DNA of 64,000 nucleotides from JBBDXS01 sp040902195 (lineage in GTDB: Bacteria; Chloroflexota; Dehalococcoidia; DSTF01; RBG-16-68-14), in assembly GCA_040902195.1 (NCBI GenBank), contig JBBDXS010000019.1, positions 62,001-126,000 on the forward strand. Direction: 5' to 3'. Each line of letters begins with the position of its first letter. Position 1 is the first letter of the stretch. The position numbers and the translations under genes were made by a program. The notes below the pieces were generated by a model that saw only the letters and a program-made list of their open reading frames with translations, ran no database searches and was not told the origin of the DNA. This document shows positions 49,099-58,111 of this stretch, in pieces.

Positions 49099-49896
49099 TC
49101 AGCGCTCCTCCGGCAGGAAGTGGCGAAAGAGCGGCTCGACCAGGTCGGGTCCCTGGCGGATGGTGTGGCCGCCATCGACGCCGATGCACTGGCCCGTGAC
49201 CCACGACGCCTCATCGCTGAGCAGGAACGCGACGAGGCCTGCGACGTCGTCCGGCTCGCCGAGGCGCGAGATGGGCATGCGCCGCTTGTACTCGTCGACG
49301 ACGCCCTGGTTCGACCAGAGCGGCTGCGCGAGCGCGGTCTTCACGAGCCCCGGCATGACCGCGTTGACGCGGATGGCGAACTCGCCCAGGTCGTCGGCGG
49401 CGCAGCGCGTGAGCATGTTCACGCCTGCCTTCGACGCGCAGTAGGAGGTCATCTGGCGGTGCGTGAGCGCGCCGGCGATCGAGCTGATGTTGACGATGCT
49501 GCCGCCGCCGGCGTTCTTCATCTCGCGTGACTCGGCGCGGATCGAACGAAAGACGCCGGTGAGATTCGTATCGATGACGGCGGCAAACTGATCGGCCGTG
49601 CTGTTCAGCACATGTCCGACGCCGCCGATGCCCGCCGCGTTCACGGCGAGGTGCAGCGCGCCAAAACGCTCGACGGCCGCGCCGACGGCTGCATCGACCG
49701 AGTCCTGGTCCGTGACGTCGCAGCGCACGCCGAGCGCGTTCGCGCCGAGCTCGCGCGCTGCGGTCTCGACCACATCGAGCCGGCGGCCGCCGAGCACGAC
49801 GCTGCCGCCGCCCTCGACGATGGCCCGCGCGCAGGCCAGCCCGATGCCCGTGCCGCCGCCCGTGACGAAACCTACTTTGTCCTGAAAGTCAGCCAT
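49099..49896 (-). CDS. Short-chain dehydrogenase/reductase (SDR)
   Basis: A 265-residue classical SDR: cofactor loop TGGGTGIG, NAAGIGG, catalytic Ser in NISSIAG and the Y-x-x-x-K in SYCASKAG, plus the C-terminal GQCIGVDGGH. Asp in VRCDVTD contacts the adenine, and Arg-Arg after the second strand (LGGRRLD) suggests NADP(H). The substrate is unknown. ATG 49896 has a near-perfect AGGAGGTG site. It is divergent from the flavoprotein gene at 49976, outside the island. Confidence 0.92.
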   Translation of the reverse strand: MADFQDKVGFVTGGGTGIGLACARAIVEGGGSVVLGGRRLDVVETAARELGANALGVRCDVTDQDSVDAAVGAAVERFGALHLAVNAAGIGGVGHVLNSTADQFAAVIDTNLTGVFRSIRAESREMKNAGGGSIVNISSIAGALTHRQMTSYCASKAGVNMLTRCAADDLGEFAIRVNAVMPGLVKTALAQPLWSNQGVVDEYKRRMPISRLGEPDDVAGLVAFLLSDEASWVTGQCIGVDGGHTIRQGPDLVEPLFRHFLPEER

Positions 49897-49975
49897 CGCG
49901 GCACCTCCTGAATTGACGCTGCGAAGATAGCACGCGATGATACACTCTCGGGGAGTTTGCTCGCAGGGGAGGGGG

Positions 49976-51286
49976 ATGGCCGTACAGGAGCGAAGGCCAG
50001 CGTGGCGAAACTGGGCGGGCACGCAGCAGTGCGCCCCGGTTAGCATCGAGCGGCCGCGGAGGGAAGAAGAGCTGTGCCGCATCGTGCGCGAGGCGTCGGC
50101 AGCCGGACGGCACGTCAAGGCCGTGGGCGCGGGCCATTCCTTCACAGGCATCGCGCTGACCGATGGCGTGTTGCTCAAGCTCGACCGGTATGACGATGTC
50201 CTGGCCGCTGACCCGGCTTCGGGACGCGTGACCGTGCAGTCGGGTATCTCGATACAAAAGCTGAACGAGGCGCTCGACGCGCGCGGCCTCGCCATGCCGA
50301 ACCTGGGCGATATCGCCTACCAGAGCATCGCGGGCGCGATCGCAACGGCGACGCACGGCACGGGCGCGCGCATCGGTGGCATCGCGACGCAGGTGGTAGG
50401 GATGCGCTTGATCGCGGGCGACGGCTCGGTGCTCGAGTGCTCCGCCGAATGTGAGCCGGAGGTCTTTCACGCTGCGCGCGTCGGACTGGGCGCGCTCGGC
50501 CTGGTTTCGACCGTCACGCTGCAGTGCGTGCCGGCGTTCCACCTCCACGCTGTCGAGGCGCCGGCGCGTGTCGATGATCTGCTCGCGGACCTCGACGAGC
50601 ACGTGGAGACGAACGACCACTTCGAGTTCTTCTGGGTGCCGCACACCGGCTGGGCGCTGGCGAAGTGGAACAACCGCACGGATGATCCGCCGGCGCCGCG
50701 CTCGCGCGTGCAGCAGTGGCGCGACGACATCCTGCTCGCGAACGTGGCGTTCGGCGCGCTCTGCCGCGTTGGACGGCTCGTGCCGCGGCTGATCCCTCGA
50801 TTCGCGCGTATCGTGGCGGGGCAGAGTCGCGTCGAGTACGTCGACAAGAGCTATCGCGTGTTCGCGTCGCCGCGCATGGTGCGCTTCCACGAGATGGAGT
50901 ACGCGATCCCGCGGCCGGCGTGCGCAGAGGCGCTGAACCGCGTGCGCGACTTCGTCGAGCGGAGCGGGCTGCGCATTAGCTTCCCTGTCGAAGTGCGCTT
51001 CACGGCGGGCGATGACATTCCGCTGAGCACCGCCTCCGGGCGCGACACGTGCTACATCGCGGTGCACACGTACCAGGGCATGGCGTACCAGCAGTACTTC
51101 GAGGCTGTCGAGGACATCATGGACGACTACGGCGGCCGGCCGCACTGGGGCAAGCTGCACTTTCAGACGGCGGAGACGCTTGCGTCGCGCTATCCCGAGT
51201 GGTCGGCGTTCCAGCAGGTGCGCAAGCGACTCGATCCCGGCGGACGTTTTTCCAATGCGTACCTCGAACGGGTGGTAGGCCCATGA
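49976..51286 (+). CDS. FAD-linked aldonolactone-oxidase-like protein
   Basis: A 436-residue VAO-family flavoprotein of the L-gulono/D-arabinono-1,4-lactone oxidase type: FAD loop VGAGHSFTGIALTDG, where His is the usual covalent FAD attachment residue, SIAGAIATATHGTG, and the C-terminal HWGK motif (RPHWGKLHF). It oxidises an aldono-lactone or sugar alcohol. ATG 49976 is preferred (GGGGAGGG directly upstream) over 49937. A TACACT at 49941-49946 may be its -10 box. The stop overlaps the next ATG. Confidence 0.88.
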   Translation: MAVQERRPAWRNWAGTQQCAPVSIERPRREEELCRIVREASAAGRHVKAVGAGHSFTGIALTDGVLLKLDRYDDVLAADPASGRVTVQSGISIQKLNEALDARGLAMPNLGDIAYQSIAGAIATATHGTGARIGGIATQVVGMRLIAGDGSVLECSAECEPEVFHAARVGLGALGLVSTVTLQCVPAFHLHAVEAPARVDDLLADLDEHVETNDHFEFFWVPHTGWALAKWNNRTDDPPAPRSRVQQWRDDILLANVAFGALCRVGRLVPRLIPRFARIVAGQSRVEYVDKSYRVFASPRMVRFHEMEYAIPRPACAEALNRVRDFVERSGLRISFPVEVRFTAGDDIPLSTASGRDTCYIAVHTYQGMAYQQYFEAVEDIMDDYGGRPHWGKLHFQTAETLASRYPEWSAFQQVRKRLDPGGRFSNAYLERVVGP

Positions 51287-54216
51287 CGCAGGGCGGCGAT
51301 CAGCCCTTCGAGCCGCGGCGGCGCGCGCTCTGGCCCGTAGCGCTCCCTCCGGAAGTGGCGCCACCTCCTCCCCCCGGGCAACGCCCCGAACCTCAGCCGG
51401 AGCCTCCTCGGGGGCCGCCTGAGGAGCCACCGCCGGATAGACCTTCGCGACCTCCCGCGGAGCCCCTTTCGGCCGGGCCGTTTGGCACGCTGTCGCGCGG
51501 CGCGCTCATCGCGATCGGGCTGTTCATTCTGCTCAACGCGACCCTGCTCGGCCTCTATCTGTGGAGCCAAGGCGGGCAGCACTATCAGGTGCGCATCGAG
51601 GTGCGCGGCGATCAGTTCGCTGCGTACCTGGACGGACGGCTCCAGGTCGACGGTATGTTCCAGTCGCCTGAGGAAGGCGGCATCGCCATTACGCTTGTGG
51701 ATACGGAAGCGCTGCCCAGCCTTCCGACGCCGCGCGGCCTCGATCGCGTGCGCGTGACGGACCTTACGACCGGCGCAGTGTTGTTCGAGGACGATTTCTC
51801 TGACGCGCCAAGCCCTGAGTGGGTCGTATTGGGTGACTTCTCTGTCGACCAAGGTGTCCTGAGCTCCAACGGCACGGGGATACTGCAGCTGACGAACAGG
51901 CCCTGGCGCGATTACGCCGTCGATGCGTACTTCGCAAACGCCGGCGGAGGCGTCATCGCCGTGCGTAGCGACGCTCAGGGCAATCGTGTCGATTACTCGT
52001 TCCGCCCATTCCGGCACTTTGACAACGGGTTCGGCGTGGTGCGGGAAGGCAGTACGATGTCGGGCAAGGCCGGCGTGGCGCCCGAGTTGGGGCGCAGCGA
52101 GACGGTAAAGGGCATCGCGTATATGTTTCTGCATCCGTACCCGCTCATGCTGCTGCTTCTAGCGATCGGCTTCGCCGGCGTGCTCGTGTTGCAACTGCTG
52201 CTGTCGTTCGTCACGTTACCGCGCTTCCCGGCGCCGCCGCGCGACCTGCCGTGGGCACTGATGGCGCTGCTGGCCGCAGCGGCGTTCGGCGTGACGCTGT
52301 ACCTCAACTACTCGTTCGGCTCGCACGTCCCACACGTGCCGGACGAGGTGGCGTATCTCTATCAGGCGAAGATCTTCGCTTCCGGCCGGTTGACGGGGCC
52401 GGCGCCGCCAGTCGACGAGGTGTTCAACTTCTTCTATCCTTCGTTCTTCCTCATATCCGACGGCCACTGGTCGAGCATCTACACGTTTGGGAACTCCGCC
52501 GTGCTTGCCCCGGGAGTGTTGGTGGGCGCGCCATGGCTCATCCCACCGTTGCTCGGTGCGGGCACGGTCGCGTTCAGCTTCGCGATTGGACGAAAGCTGT
52601 ATGGTGCACGCGTCGGGCTGCTTGCTGCGGCGCTGCTGGCGTCGTCGCCGTTTTTCTTGATGTCCGCGGCGAGTTTCATGAGCCACAACACGACGGCGTT
52701 CTTTCTGCTAGCGTCGCTCTTTTTCGTCATCATCTCGGACCGGAGGCCGGTCCTGTATGGGCTCGTCGCCGGGCTGTCTTTCGGGATGATGTTCAACACG
52801 CGTCCGCTCGAATCTGCAGCGCTTATCCCTGCGTTCGGGGTGTTGCTGCTGGCGCGTGCCATTCCGCAAGACGGACGAGAGAACGGCGCGCGCGCGCTGG
52901 CGGGATTCGTGGCCGGCGGGCTTATCATGCTCGCGGCGTACGTCGGCTACAACGTTTCGACGTCAGGCGAGCTGTTTAAGAGCAACCTCCAGCAGCAGAA
53001 CGACTACTTGTTCGGGCTGGGGGGCGAGCACAGCATTCGTCTCGCGATCCAAAACGAACACCTACAGACGGTGTTCCTACTGCTCGTGCTTCACGGATGG
53101 CCGGTGTTCATCGGGCTGGGGTTCGTGCTGCTGCCGCTGATCCTGGCATCGAAGAACCCCTGGGACTGGTTCCTGATTGCCTGCGTGCTCCTGATCATGG
53201 CCTCCTATCTGACCTTCCAGGCCACAGGGATCATGCACGGCCCGCGCTACTGGTACCCAGCCGCGCCGCTGATGATGCTCCTCACCGCGCGTGGGGCCGA
53301 CCGAGCTGCTCAGCTCTTATCAGACGCCGCTGCGTATGTGCGCCAGCGGCGGGTTCCTGAAGGAGACGCCCCGCGCTGGAGCGGCATCGCGGTTGTCTAC
53401 CCGGTCGTCATCGCGCTGATCGCGGTGAGCGTGAACGGCTGGTTGCTGGGCCACGAACGGTGGTGGGCGGACGAGTTCGTCCCTGCACGTGCCGTGGACC
53501 TGAAGGGGTTTAACGGCGTCGACGACCGGCTGGTGACGCTGCTGGATGAGTCGGACCTCTCGAACGCTATCGTGCTGGTCGAGAACTGCGCTGGGTGGCA
53601 GTGCTACGGTCCCCTGTTCTGGCGCAATACCGTTACGTTCGACGGCGACGTTGTGATCGCGCGCGATCTCCCGCAGTACCTGGGGCCGCTGCTCGACGCC
53701 TATCCGGGGCGGCGTGTCTACGTGATGAGCTATGGCAAGGGCACGATCGCACCGTACGGCACAGAGCTGGCCGTGCCCGGCGTGCCGATCTCGCAAGACG
53801 ATCAGAGCAGAGCGCCGCTGGCGAAGGACGTGCCGCATCCGACCGCCGCGCCCACGCCGACGCCGAATGTCGTCGACGTCGGCTCGCGAGACCAGCAGCG
53901 CAAGGACGCCCTCGCTGCCGTCGCCGAGGCGCTCGCGACGTATCGAGATCGTCACGGCACGTACCCGGTGTCGAGGGGATTGCAGAGCCTTTGTCGTTAC
54001 CAGGACCTGGACGCCGGCTGCAAGCTCCTGGAGGTCCTCGATCCGCTGCCGCGCGACCCGGTGAATAGCGGCGACTACTACTACGAATCGGATGGCACAT
54101 CGTTCGTGATCTATGCGATCCTCGAAGAGGTGCCCGGCGACCGCGGTCCGTGCCCGGACAGGCCGGCCATCAGGCCAGACGATCTGCCGCGTCTTTACTG
54201 CGTGGGGAATCCCTAA
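51283..54216 (+). CDS. GT-C glycosyltransferase with C-terminal pseudopilin-like domain
   Basis: A 977-residue membrane protein in four parts: a Pro-rich cytoplasmic tail (about 1-65), one helix and an extracytoplasmic beta domain (about 70-280), a multi-helix GT-C/GT39-like transferase (about 280-800) with the acidic motif VPDEVAYLYQAKIF that binds polyprenyl-phosphate sugar, and a C-terminal soluble domain (about 880-977). The last part, DALAAVAEALATYRDRHGTYP followed later by LPRDPVNSGDYYYESDG, resembles the globular part of GspG-type pseudopilins. It transfers sugars to an unknown acceptor outside the membrane. ATG 51283 overlaps the previous stop. Confidence 0.8.
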   Translation: MTQGGDQPFEPRRRALWPVALPPEVAPPPPPGQRPEPQPEPPRGPPEEPPPDRPSRPPAEPLSAGPFGTLSRGALIAIGLFILLNATLLGLYLWSQGGQHYQVRIEVRGDQFAAYLDGRLQVDGMFQSPEEGGIAITLVDTEALPSLPTPRGLDRVRVTDLTTGAVLFEDDFSDAPSPEWVVLGDFSVDQGVLSSNGTGILQLTNRPWRDYAVDAYFANAGGGVIAVRSDAQGNRVDYSFRPFRHFDNGFGVVREGSTMSGKAGVAPELGRSETVKGIAYMFLHPYPLMLLLLAIGFAGVLVLQLLLSFVTLPRFPAPPRDLPWALMALLAAAAFGVTLYLNYSFGSHVPHVPDEVAYLYQAKIFASGRLTGPAPPVDEVFNFFYPSFFLISDGHWSSIYTFGNSAVLAPGVLVGAPWLIPPLLGAGTVAFSFAIGRKLYGARVGLLAAALLASSPFFLMSAASFMSHNTTAFFLLASLFFVIISDRRPVLYGLVAGLSFGMMFNTRPLESAALIPAFGVLLLARAIPQDGRENGARALAGFVAGGLIMLAAYVGYNVSTSGELFKSNLQQQNDYLFGLGGEHSIRLAIQNEHLQTVFLLLVLHGWPVFIGLGFVLLPLILASKNPWDWFLIACVLLIMASYLTFQATGIMHGPRYWYPAAPLMMLLTARGADRAAQLLSDAAAYVRQRRVPEGDAPRWSGIAVVYPVVIALIAVSVNGWLLGHERWWADEFVPARAVDLKGFNGVDDRLVTLLDESDLSNAIVLVENCAGWQCYGPLFWRNTVTFDGDVVIARDLPQYLGPLLDAYPGRRVYVMSYGKGTIAPYGTELAVPGVPISQDDQSRAPLAKDVPHPTAAPTPTPNVVDVGSRDQQRKDALAAVAEALATYRDRHGTYPVSRGLQSLCRYQDLDAGCKLLEVLDPLPRDPVNSGDYYYESDGTSFVIYAILEEVPGDRGPCPDRPAIRPDDLPRLYCVGNP

Positions 54217-55251
54217 TTACTGATAAATGATGACCGACGGCGTCGGCTCGAGCGCGAGGACCTCCTGCGCCGACATTAGGTCGGGGTCGTGCAGGAGGAA
54301 GAGCTTGATGGCGCCGTGAGTGGCGTAGGGGCGATTGGCGTACTGCTCGTACTTGACGCGCTTTATCGCGGCCGGACCGAAGCCGTCCATATCGATGATG
54401 AGGTCGACGTTGGGATAGCGCACGATCGCGTTGCCGTCCAGGACCATGCTATCGAGGAACTGGTGCACCATCAACAGCTTGGGCGGCAGATTCTCGCGCT
54501 CGACGAGGCCCGCGAGCGCCTCCTGGGCGTAGTTGATATCGAGGCCGTGCAGGCTTCCCAAGTCCGTGCCCGGCACCTCGCCTGCGGCGACGGCGAACTC
54601 GGGATCGAGCGCGAGGTGGACGAGCGGATTGCGCAGGTAAGGGAGCACCTTCTGCATCTCGGTCTCGACTGAGCTCCTGCCGATCTGCAGGTCGAGGAAC
54701 AGCAGCATGTCGTGCTCTTCAGCGATGCGCACGTACTCTTCCACTTCGTCCTCGTCCACGTATTGCAGATACAGGCCGTCATCCGCTTCGTGGTACTGCG
54801 CGACGGCGTACACGAGATGCAGCGCGGGCACGACGCCCATCGAGCCGTTGAGGCGGTCGTACTCTTGCGCGCGCTGCTCCAGCAGCTCCGCGATTGTCTC
54901 GGGATCGGCGGAGCCGAGGATCCCCATGTCGGCGGTGTAGGGGTTGCCGTAGTAGCTCACGATCTGCTTGTCGGCGAGGATCGATTGTGCGGGCGGCGTC
55001 AGATGCAGCTCGGGAAAGCGCCGGGCGATGTTCGTCGACAGCACGGGCTGGATCAGAGCGCCGGGCGATGGCGCCTGTGTCGCCGGCAACTCTATCGAGC
55101 GGGGTACGGTCGTCTCGGCGTGGACGCGCGCAGGCGCAGCGGCGCCGTCGAACGCGGCGGGCGCGACTGCGCCCAGAGCGACAAGCGCTCCCAAGGCGCA
55201 CACGATGAGGGACATGAAGCGTCGTTCGGCGCTCAAGGACTGTAGTGACAC
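54217..55251 (-). CDS. Secreted protein of unknown function
   Basis: A 344-residue exported protein: a signal peptide at about 13-35 or 1-45 (VCALGALVALGAVAPAAF), then a soluble alpha/beta domain. Recurrent strand-like blocks (IVSYYGNPYTADMGILG, MLLFLDLQIG, LVHLALDPEF, DLIIDMDGFG, PSVIIYQ) suggest a TIM-barrel-like fold, possibly hydrolytic, with Asp and Glu at strand ends. I do not recognise the family. GTG 55251 has AGGAG 6 bases upstream. It is convergent with the glycosyltransferase gene, with no intervening space. Confidence 0.7.
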   Translation of the reverse strand: MSLQSLSAERRFMSLIVCALGALVALGAVAPAAFDGAAAPARVHAETTVPRSIELPATQAPSPGALIQPVLSTNIARRFPELHLTPPAQSILADKQIVSYYGNPYTADMGILGSADPETIAELLEQRAQEYDRLNGSMGVVPALHLVYAVAQYHEADDGLYLQYVDEDEVEEYVRIAEEHDMLLFLDLQIGRSSVETEMQKVLPYLRNPLVHLALDPEFAVAAGEVPGTDLGSLHGLDINYAQEALAGLVERENLPPKLLMVHQFLDSMVLDGNAIVRYPNVDLIIDMDGFGPAAIKRVKYEQYANRPYATHGAIKLFLLHDPDLMSAQEVLALEPTPSVIIYQ

Positions 55252-55325
55252 AAGGACTCCTGTCCGTTTAGGGGCGAACGGATCGTAACCGAACGAGGTC
55301 TTACTGTCGAGGCCCTGGGCGAGAA

Positions 55326-56201
55326 TTAAGCGCGGCGCACACGCGAGTTGTCCCCGCGCCTCAGGAATGCTCCGGTCACAAGCAGTGCGACGCTGCCGGC
55401 AACGAAGATGATGCCGTTTCGGATTGGGGCCCAGGCCAGCTCCTGCGCCAGCTCGAGGTACTCCTTGCTGAGCATGTCGTCGGCGCCATCCGCGGCGAAT
55501 CGGAGGGCGAAACGCAAGGCGATAGCGAGAACGAGGAACGGCGCTGCCGCGATGAGCACCGTGAGGCCGAGAGCGAGTACGCGTCCGTATCCCTTTGAAG
55601 CTACGACGAGCGCGAACGCAAGGATTGCCGCGGCGATCGCGAGAGCGACCGTGACATAACTCATGATGCGATGCGGTGTCGGGCGGAGCAACTGCATGCC
55701 GTTGCGAATAGCCCCCTCCCTAGAGACGAACGAAGTCTCGGAGTCGCGGTCTCCGCGCATGACGGAGACGCCGTCGTTATGGATGGTATCGGCGGCCCTG
55801 GCGAGCACGAGCGTTCGGAAGTGTTGCCTGTCAGAGTTGAGGAGTTCCTCTCGCGTGATCGATAGCGGGATGGGGAAGTCGGGCAGATCGGTGGTGTCTT
55901 CCCGGCTCAGCTCCGCCTGCGCCCGCAGGCCGTCGTAGTGGCTGTCCAGATAGGCATCGATCTCCGTCAGGATCGCAACGCTATGCTCCAGGCCACGGTG
56001 GGCGGGCCCGTCCGACGTGATGTTGGCTAAGGAGAGCACACAGAGCAGTACGAGAACATCGAGGACGAGGAGGACGCCGGAGGCCCACTTGATGCGCGTC
56101 CGCCAGGTCTTCAGCCGTTCGATCGGTTCGGACCCGGACGGACGCCTCGCGGGACGGTAGGAGGGCGGCGGCACTGCGGCGAGGGGCGCCTCGTCGCTCA
56201 C
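55326..56201 (-). CDS. Membrane protein of unknown function
   Basis: A 291-residue protein with one helix at about 47-70 (SGVLLVLDVLVLLCVLSLA), an extracytoplasmic region of about 100 residues, and three helices toward the C-terminus. GTG 56201 overlaps the stop of the upstream RDD gene (GTGA), so the longer frame reading to 56555 is rejected. Operon with the RDD gene suggests a joint membrane role. No family recognised. Confidence 0.7.
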   Translation of the reverse strand: MSDEAPLAAVPPPSYRPARRPSGSEPIERLKTWRTRIKWASGVLLVLDVLVLLCVLSLANITSDGPAHRGLEHSVAILTEIDAYLDSHYDGLRAQAELSREDTTDLPDFPIPLSITREELLNSDRQHFRTLVLARAADTIHNDGVSVMRGDRDSETSFVSREGAIRNGMQLLRPTPHRIMSYVTVALAIAAAILAFALVVASKGYGRVLALGLTVLIAAAPFLVLAIALRFALRFAADGADDMLSKEYLELAQELAWAPIRNGIIFVAGSVALLVTGAFLRRGDNSRVRRA

Positions 56202-56815
56202 GGTTCGTTGAGGTAGACGACGTGCGTACCGGCGAGGCGGTCGTGCAGGGCGCGCCGGTCCGAATCGAGCAAGAGCGCCAGCAGCGCGGCAACCGGCGCG
56301 GCGATGCAGACCAGCACGAGCATGAGCGTAACGGCCAGCACAGCCTGGCTCAGCGTCAGCGACACGAGCATGAAGGACATGATTGCCCAGACCGGAAGCA
56401 GAAGCGGGTGGAACAGCAGCGGATGCAATCCGAACCAGCGTAGCAAGTGACGCCCCAGTGTCAGCGGCCTGTCCGAGACAGCCCGTATGCCAACGACATA
56501 CATGCCCGTCGATTGTCCGCGCCAGCGCATGATGGCGAGATTGAACAGTGACCACGAGAGGAGCGTGCCCCCGACGAAGACGGAGACCCAGGCGTAGTAG
56601 GCCCAGTCGGGCGGGTCGCCTTCGCCGAAATCGCTGGTGAAGAGCAGGATTGAGCTGCTGATGACGAAGAAGACGAGGATGAAGGCGACCAGAACGACGG
56701 AATCGATGACGTAGGCGGAGATACGCGCGTTCATCCGCGCGACAGGCCGGGTGGGTGCCGTCGCTGGCGCCGCGGCGGGCTGCTCCGCTAGGGCTTCATT
56801 GCCGGTGGAGAGCAT
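56198..56815 (-). CDS. RDD-family membrane protein
   Basis: A 205-residue membrane protein with the RDD pattern: ARISAYVIDSVVL (Arg...Asp in helix 1), a second helix pair, and RRALHDRLAGTHVV at the end. RDD proteins are small membrane proteins, some implicated in ion exchange; function here is unknown. Hydrophobic segments at about 30-53, 70-95, 117-155. ATG 56815 is chosen as it precedes the conserved region; the longer in-frame start at 56926 has no ribosome site. It overlaps the following gene by 4 bp. Confidence 0.82.
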   Translation of the reverse strand: MLSTGNEALAEQPAAAPATAPTRPVARMNARISAYVIDSVVLVAFILVFFVISSSILLFTSDFGEGDPPDWAYYAWVSVFVGGTLLSWSLFNLAIMRWRGQSTGMYVVGIRAVSDRPLTLGRHLLRWFGLHPLLFHPLLLPVWAIMSFMLVSLTLSQAVLAVTLMLVLVCIAAPVAALLALLLDSDRRALHDRLAGTHVVYLNEP

Positions 56816-56893
56816 GCGCGCGATTATACCAAGCCATCCGCGTTGGTGCCTCCGGCCGACGGTTGCTAGCGTGAGGGGAGAGACCCAGTCGCC

Positions 56894-58111
56894 GTGAACC
56901 AACGCGTTATCGACCGCTACCTTCATTGGGCCGCCGCCCTCTCGGTCATAGTGATTTGCCTGGCGGGCAGCATCTCCGTCGCTCTGGCGGTCAGGCTGCC
57001 GGCCGGGGACGAGTTCAACGCGCTGGATTGGCAGCTACGGAATGCTCCCGGCAAGTGGCTGTACCTTGGAGGGCGGCTCGTCCACGGCCGGCTCTCTCAG
57101 GACGAAGAGAACGCACGCCTCGGGCGCTATATCGTGCTGACTGCGCGCATCGGGCAGCTCGAGCGCGACGAAGCGTCGCAGCCCGAGATCGACCGGCTGC
57201 GCGACGAGCGCGACAGGTTGGAGAACGACGTCGAGGCTGTCCTTGAGGGCAGGCTCACGACGCTGCTCGAGGAGCAGGGCCTCGAGTCGTCGCTGCCGCT
57301 CTTTCCAGAGGCGCGCTTCGTGTTCCCGCCGGTCGATGTCGAGTTGGACGATACGCCGAACGTCCTCGTCGTCTCGCCGCGCGACCGCATCGAGCTGACC
57401 GAGCAGCGCTCGCTACGCGCCGATCTAGGACCGAACGGCGCGAGCGAGATCGAATCGAAGATCGAGGCCGGCGGCACGCGCTCCGCCCTCGTCGACGGGC
57501 TCGCGGGCGTGGCGCTCTATCCGAGCGTCGTTGCGCCGCGAGGCAGCTACCAAGCGCTCGCCGAGACGACGGCCCATGAGTGGGTGCATCAGCACTTGTC
57601 GTTCAAACCGCTCGGAGTGAGGTACTTCTCGAGCCTCGAGCTGCGCACGCTGAACGAGACCGTCGCGGACATCGTCGGGCAGGAGCTAGGCGCGCAGCTT
57701 GTCGAGCGCTACCCGCTCGCTGAGCCGTACGCGTCGGAGCTCGCTGCGCTGACGCGGGACGCGTCGCCGGTCGATGTGGGGGCGGCGCTGCGACAGCTCC
57801 GCAAAGACGTCGACGTGCTTCTCGCGCAGGGACAGATCGATCGCGCGGAGGCGCTGATGGAGCAACGACGTCAGGAGCTGGCCAATCAGGGCGCCTACTT
57901 CCGGCGGATCAACCAGGCGTTTTTCGCCTTCCGGAACCTCTACGCGAACGACCCGGCGTCGACCGATCCGATCGGGCGTAAGCTGAGCACGCTGCGCGAG
58001 CGCGAGGGGTCGACAGGCGCGTTTCTGCGCGCAGCAGCGAAGCTGACCAGCGCGGCCGCGCTTGACAAGCTGCTGGGCACTACGGCTGCAGGTGGTAGGG
58101 AACGTCGATGA
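56894..58111 (+). CDS. Membrane-anchored HExxH-type metalloprotease-like protein
   Basis: A 405-residue protein with an N-terminal helix (about 10-33), a coiled-coil-like charged segment (about 80-130), and a gluzincin-like site: HEWVHQH (HExxH, about 229) followed about 25 residues later by NETVADIVGQELG, which could supply the third zinc ligand Glu. Outside the membrane it may act as a peptidase; the substrate is unknown. GTG 56894. The 3' end overlaps the convergent transporter gene by 32 bp. Confidence 0.75.
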   Translation: MNQRVIDRYLHWAAALSVIVICLAGSISVALAVRLPAGDEFNALDWQLRNAPGKWLYLGGRLVHGRLSQDEENARLGRYIVLTARIGQLERDEASQPEIDRLRDERDRLENDVEAVLEGRLTTLLEEQGLESSLPLFPEARFVFPPVDVELDDTPNVLVVSPRDRIELTEQRSLRADLGPNGASEIESKIEAGGTRSALVDGLAGVALYPSVVAPRGSYQALAETTAHEWVHQHLSFKPLGVRYFSSLELRTLNETVADIVGQELGAQLVERYPLAEPYASELAALTRDASPVDVGAALRQLRKDVDVLLAQGQIDRAEALMEQRRQELANQGAYFRRINQAFFAFRNLYANDPASTDPIGRKLSTLREREGSTGAFLRAAAKLTSAAALDKLLGTTAAGGRERR

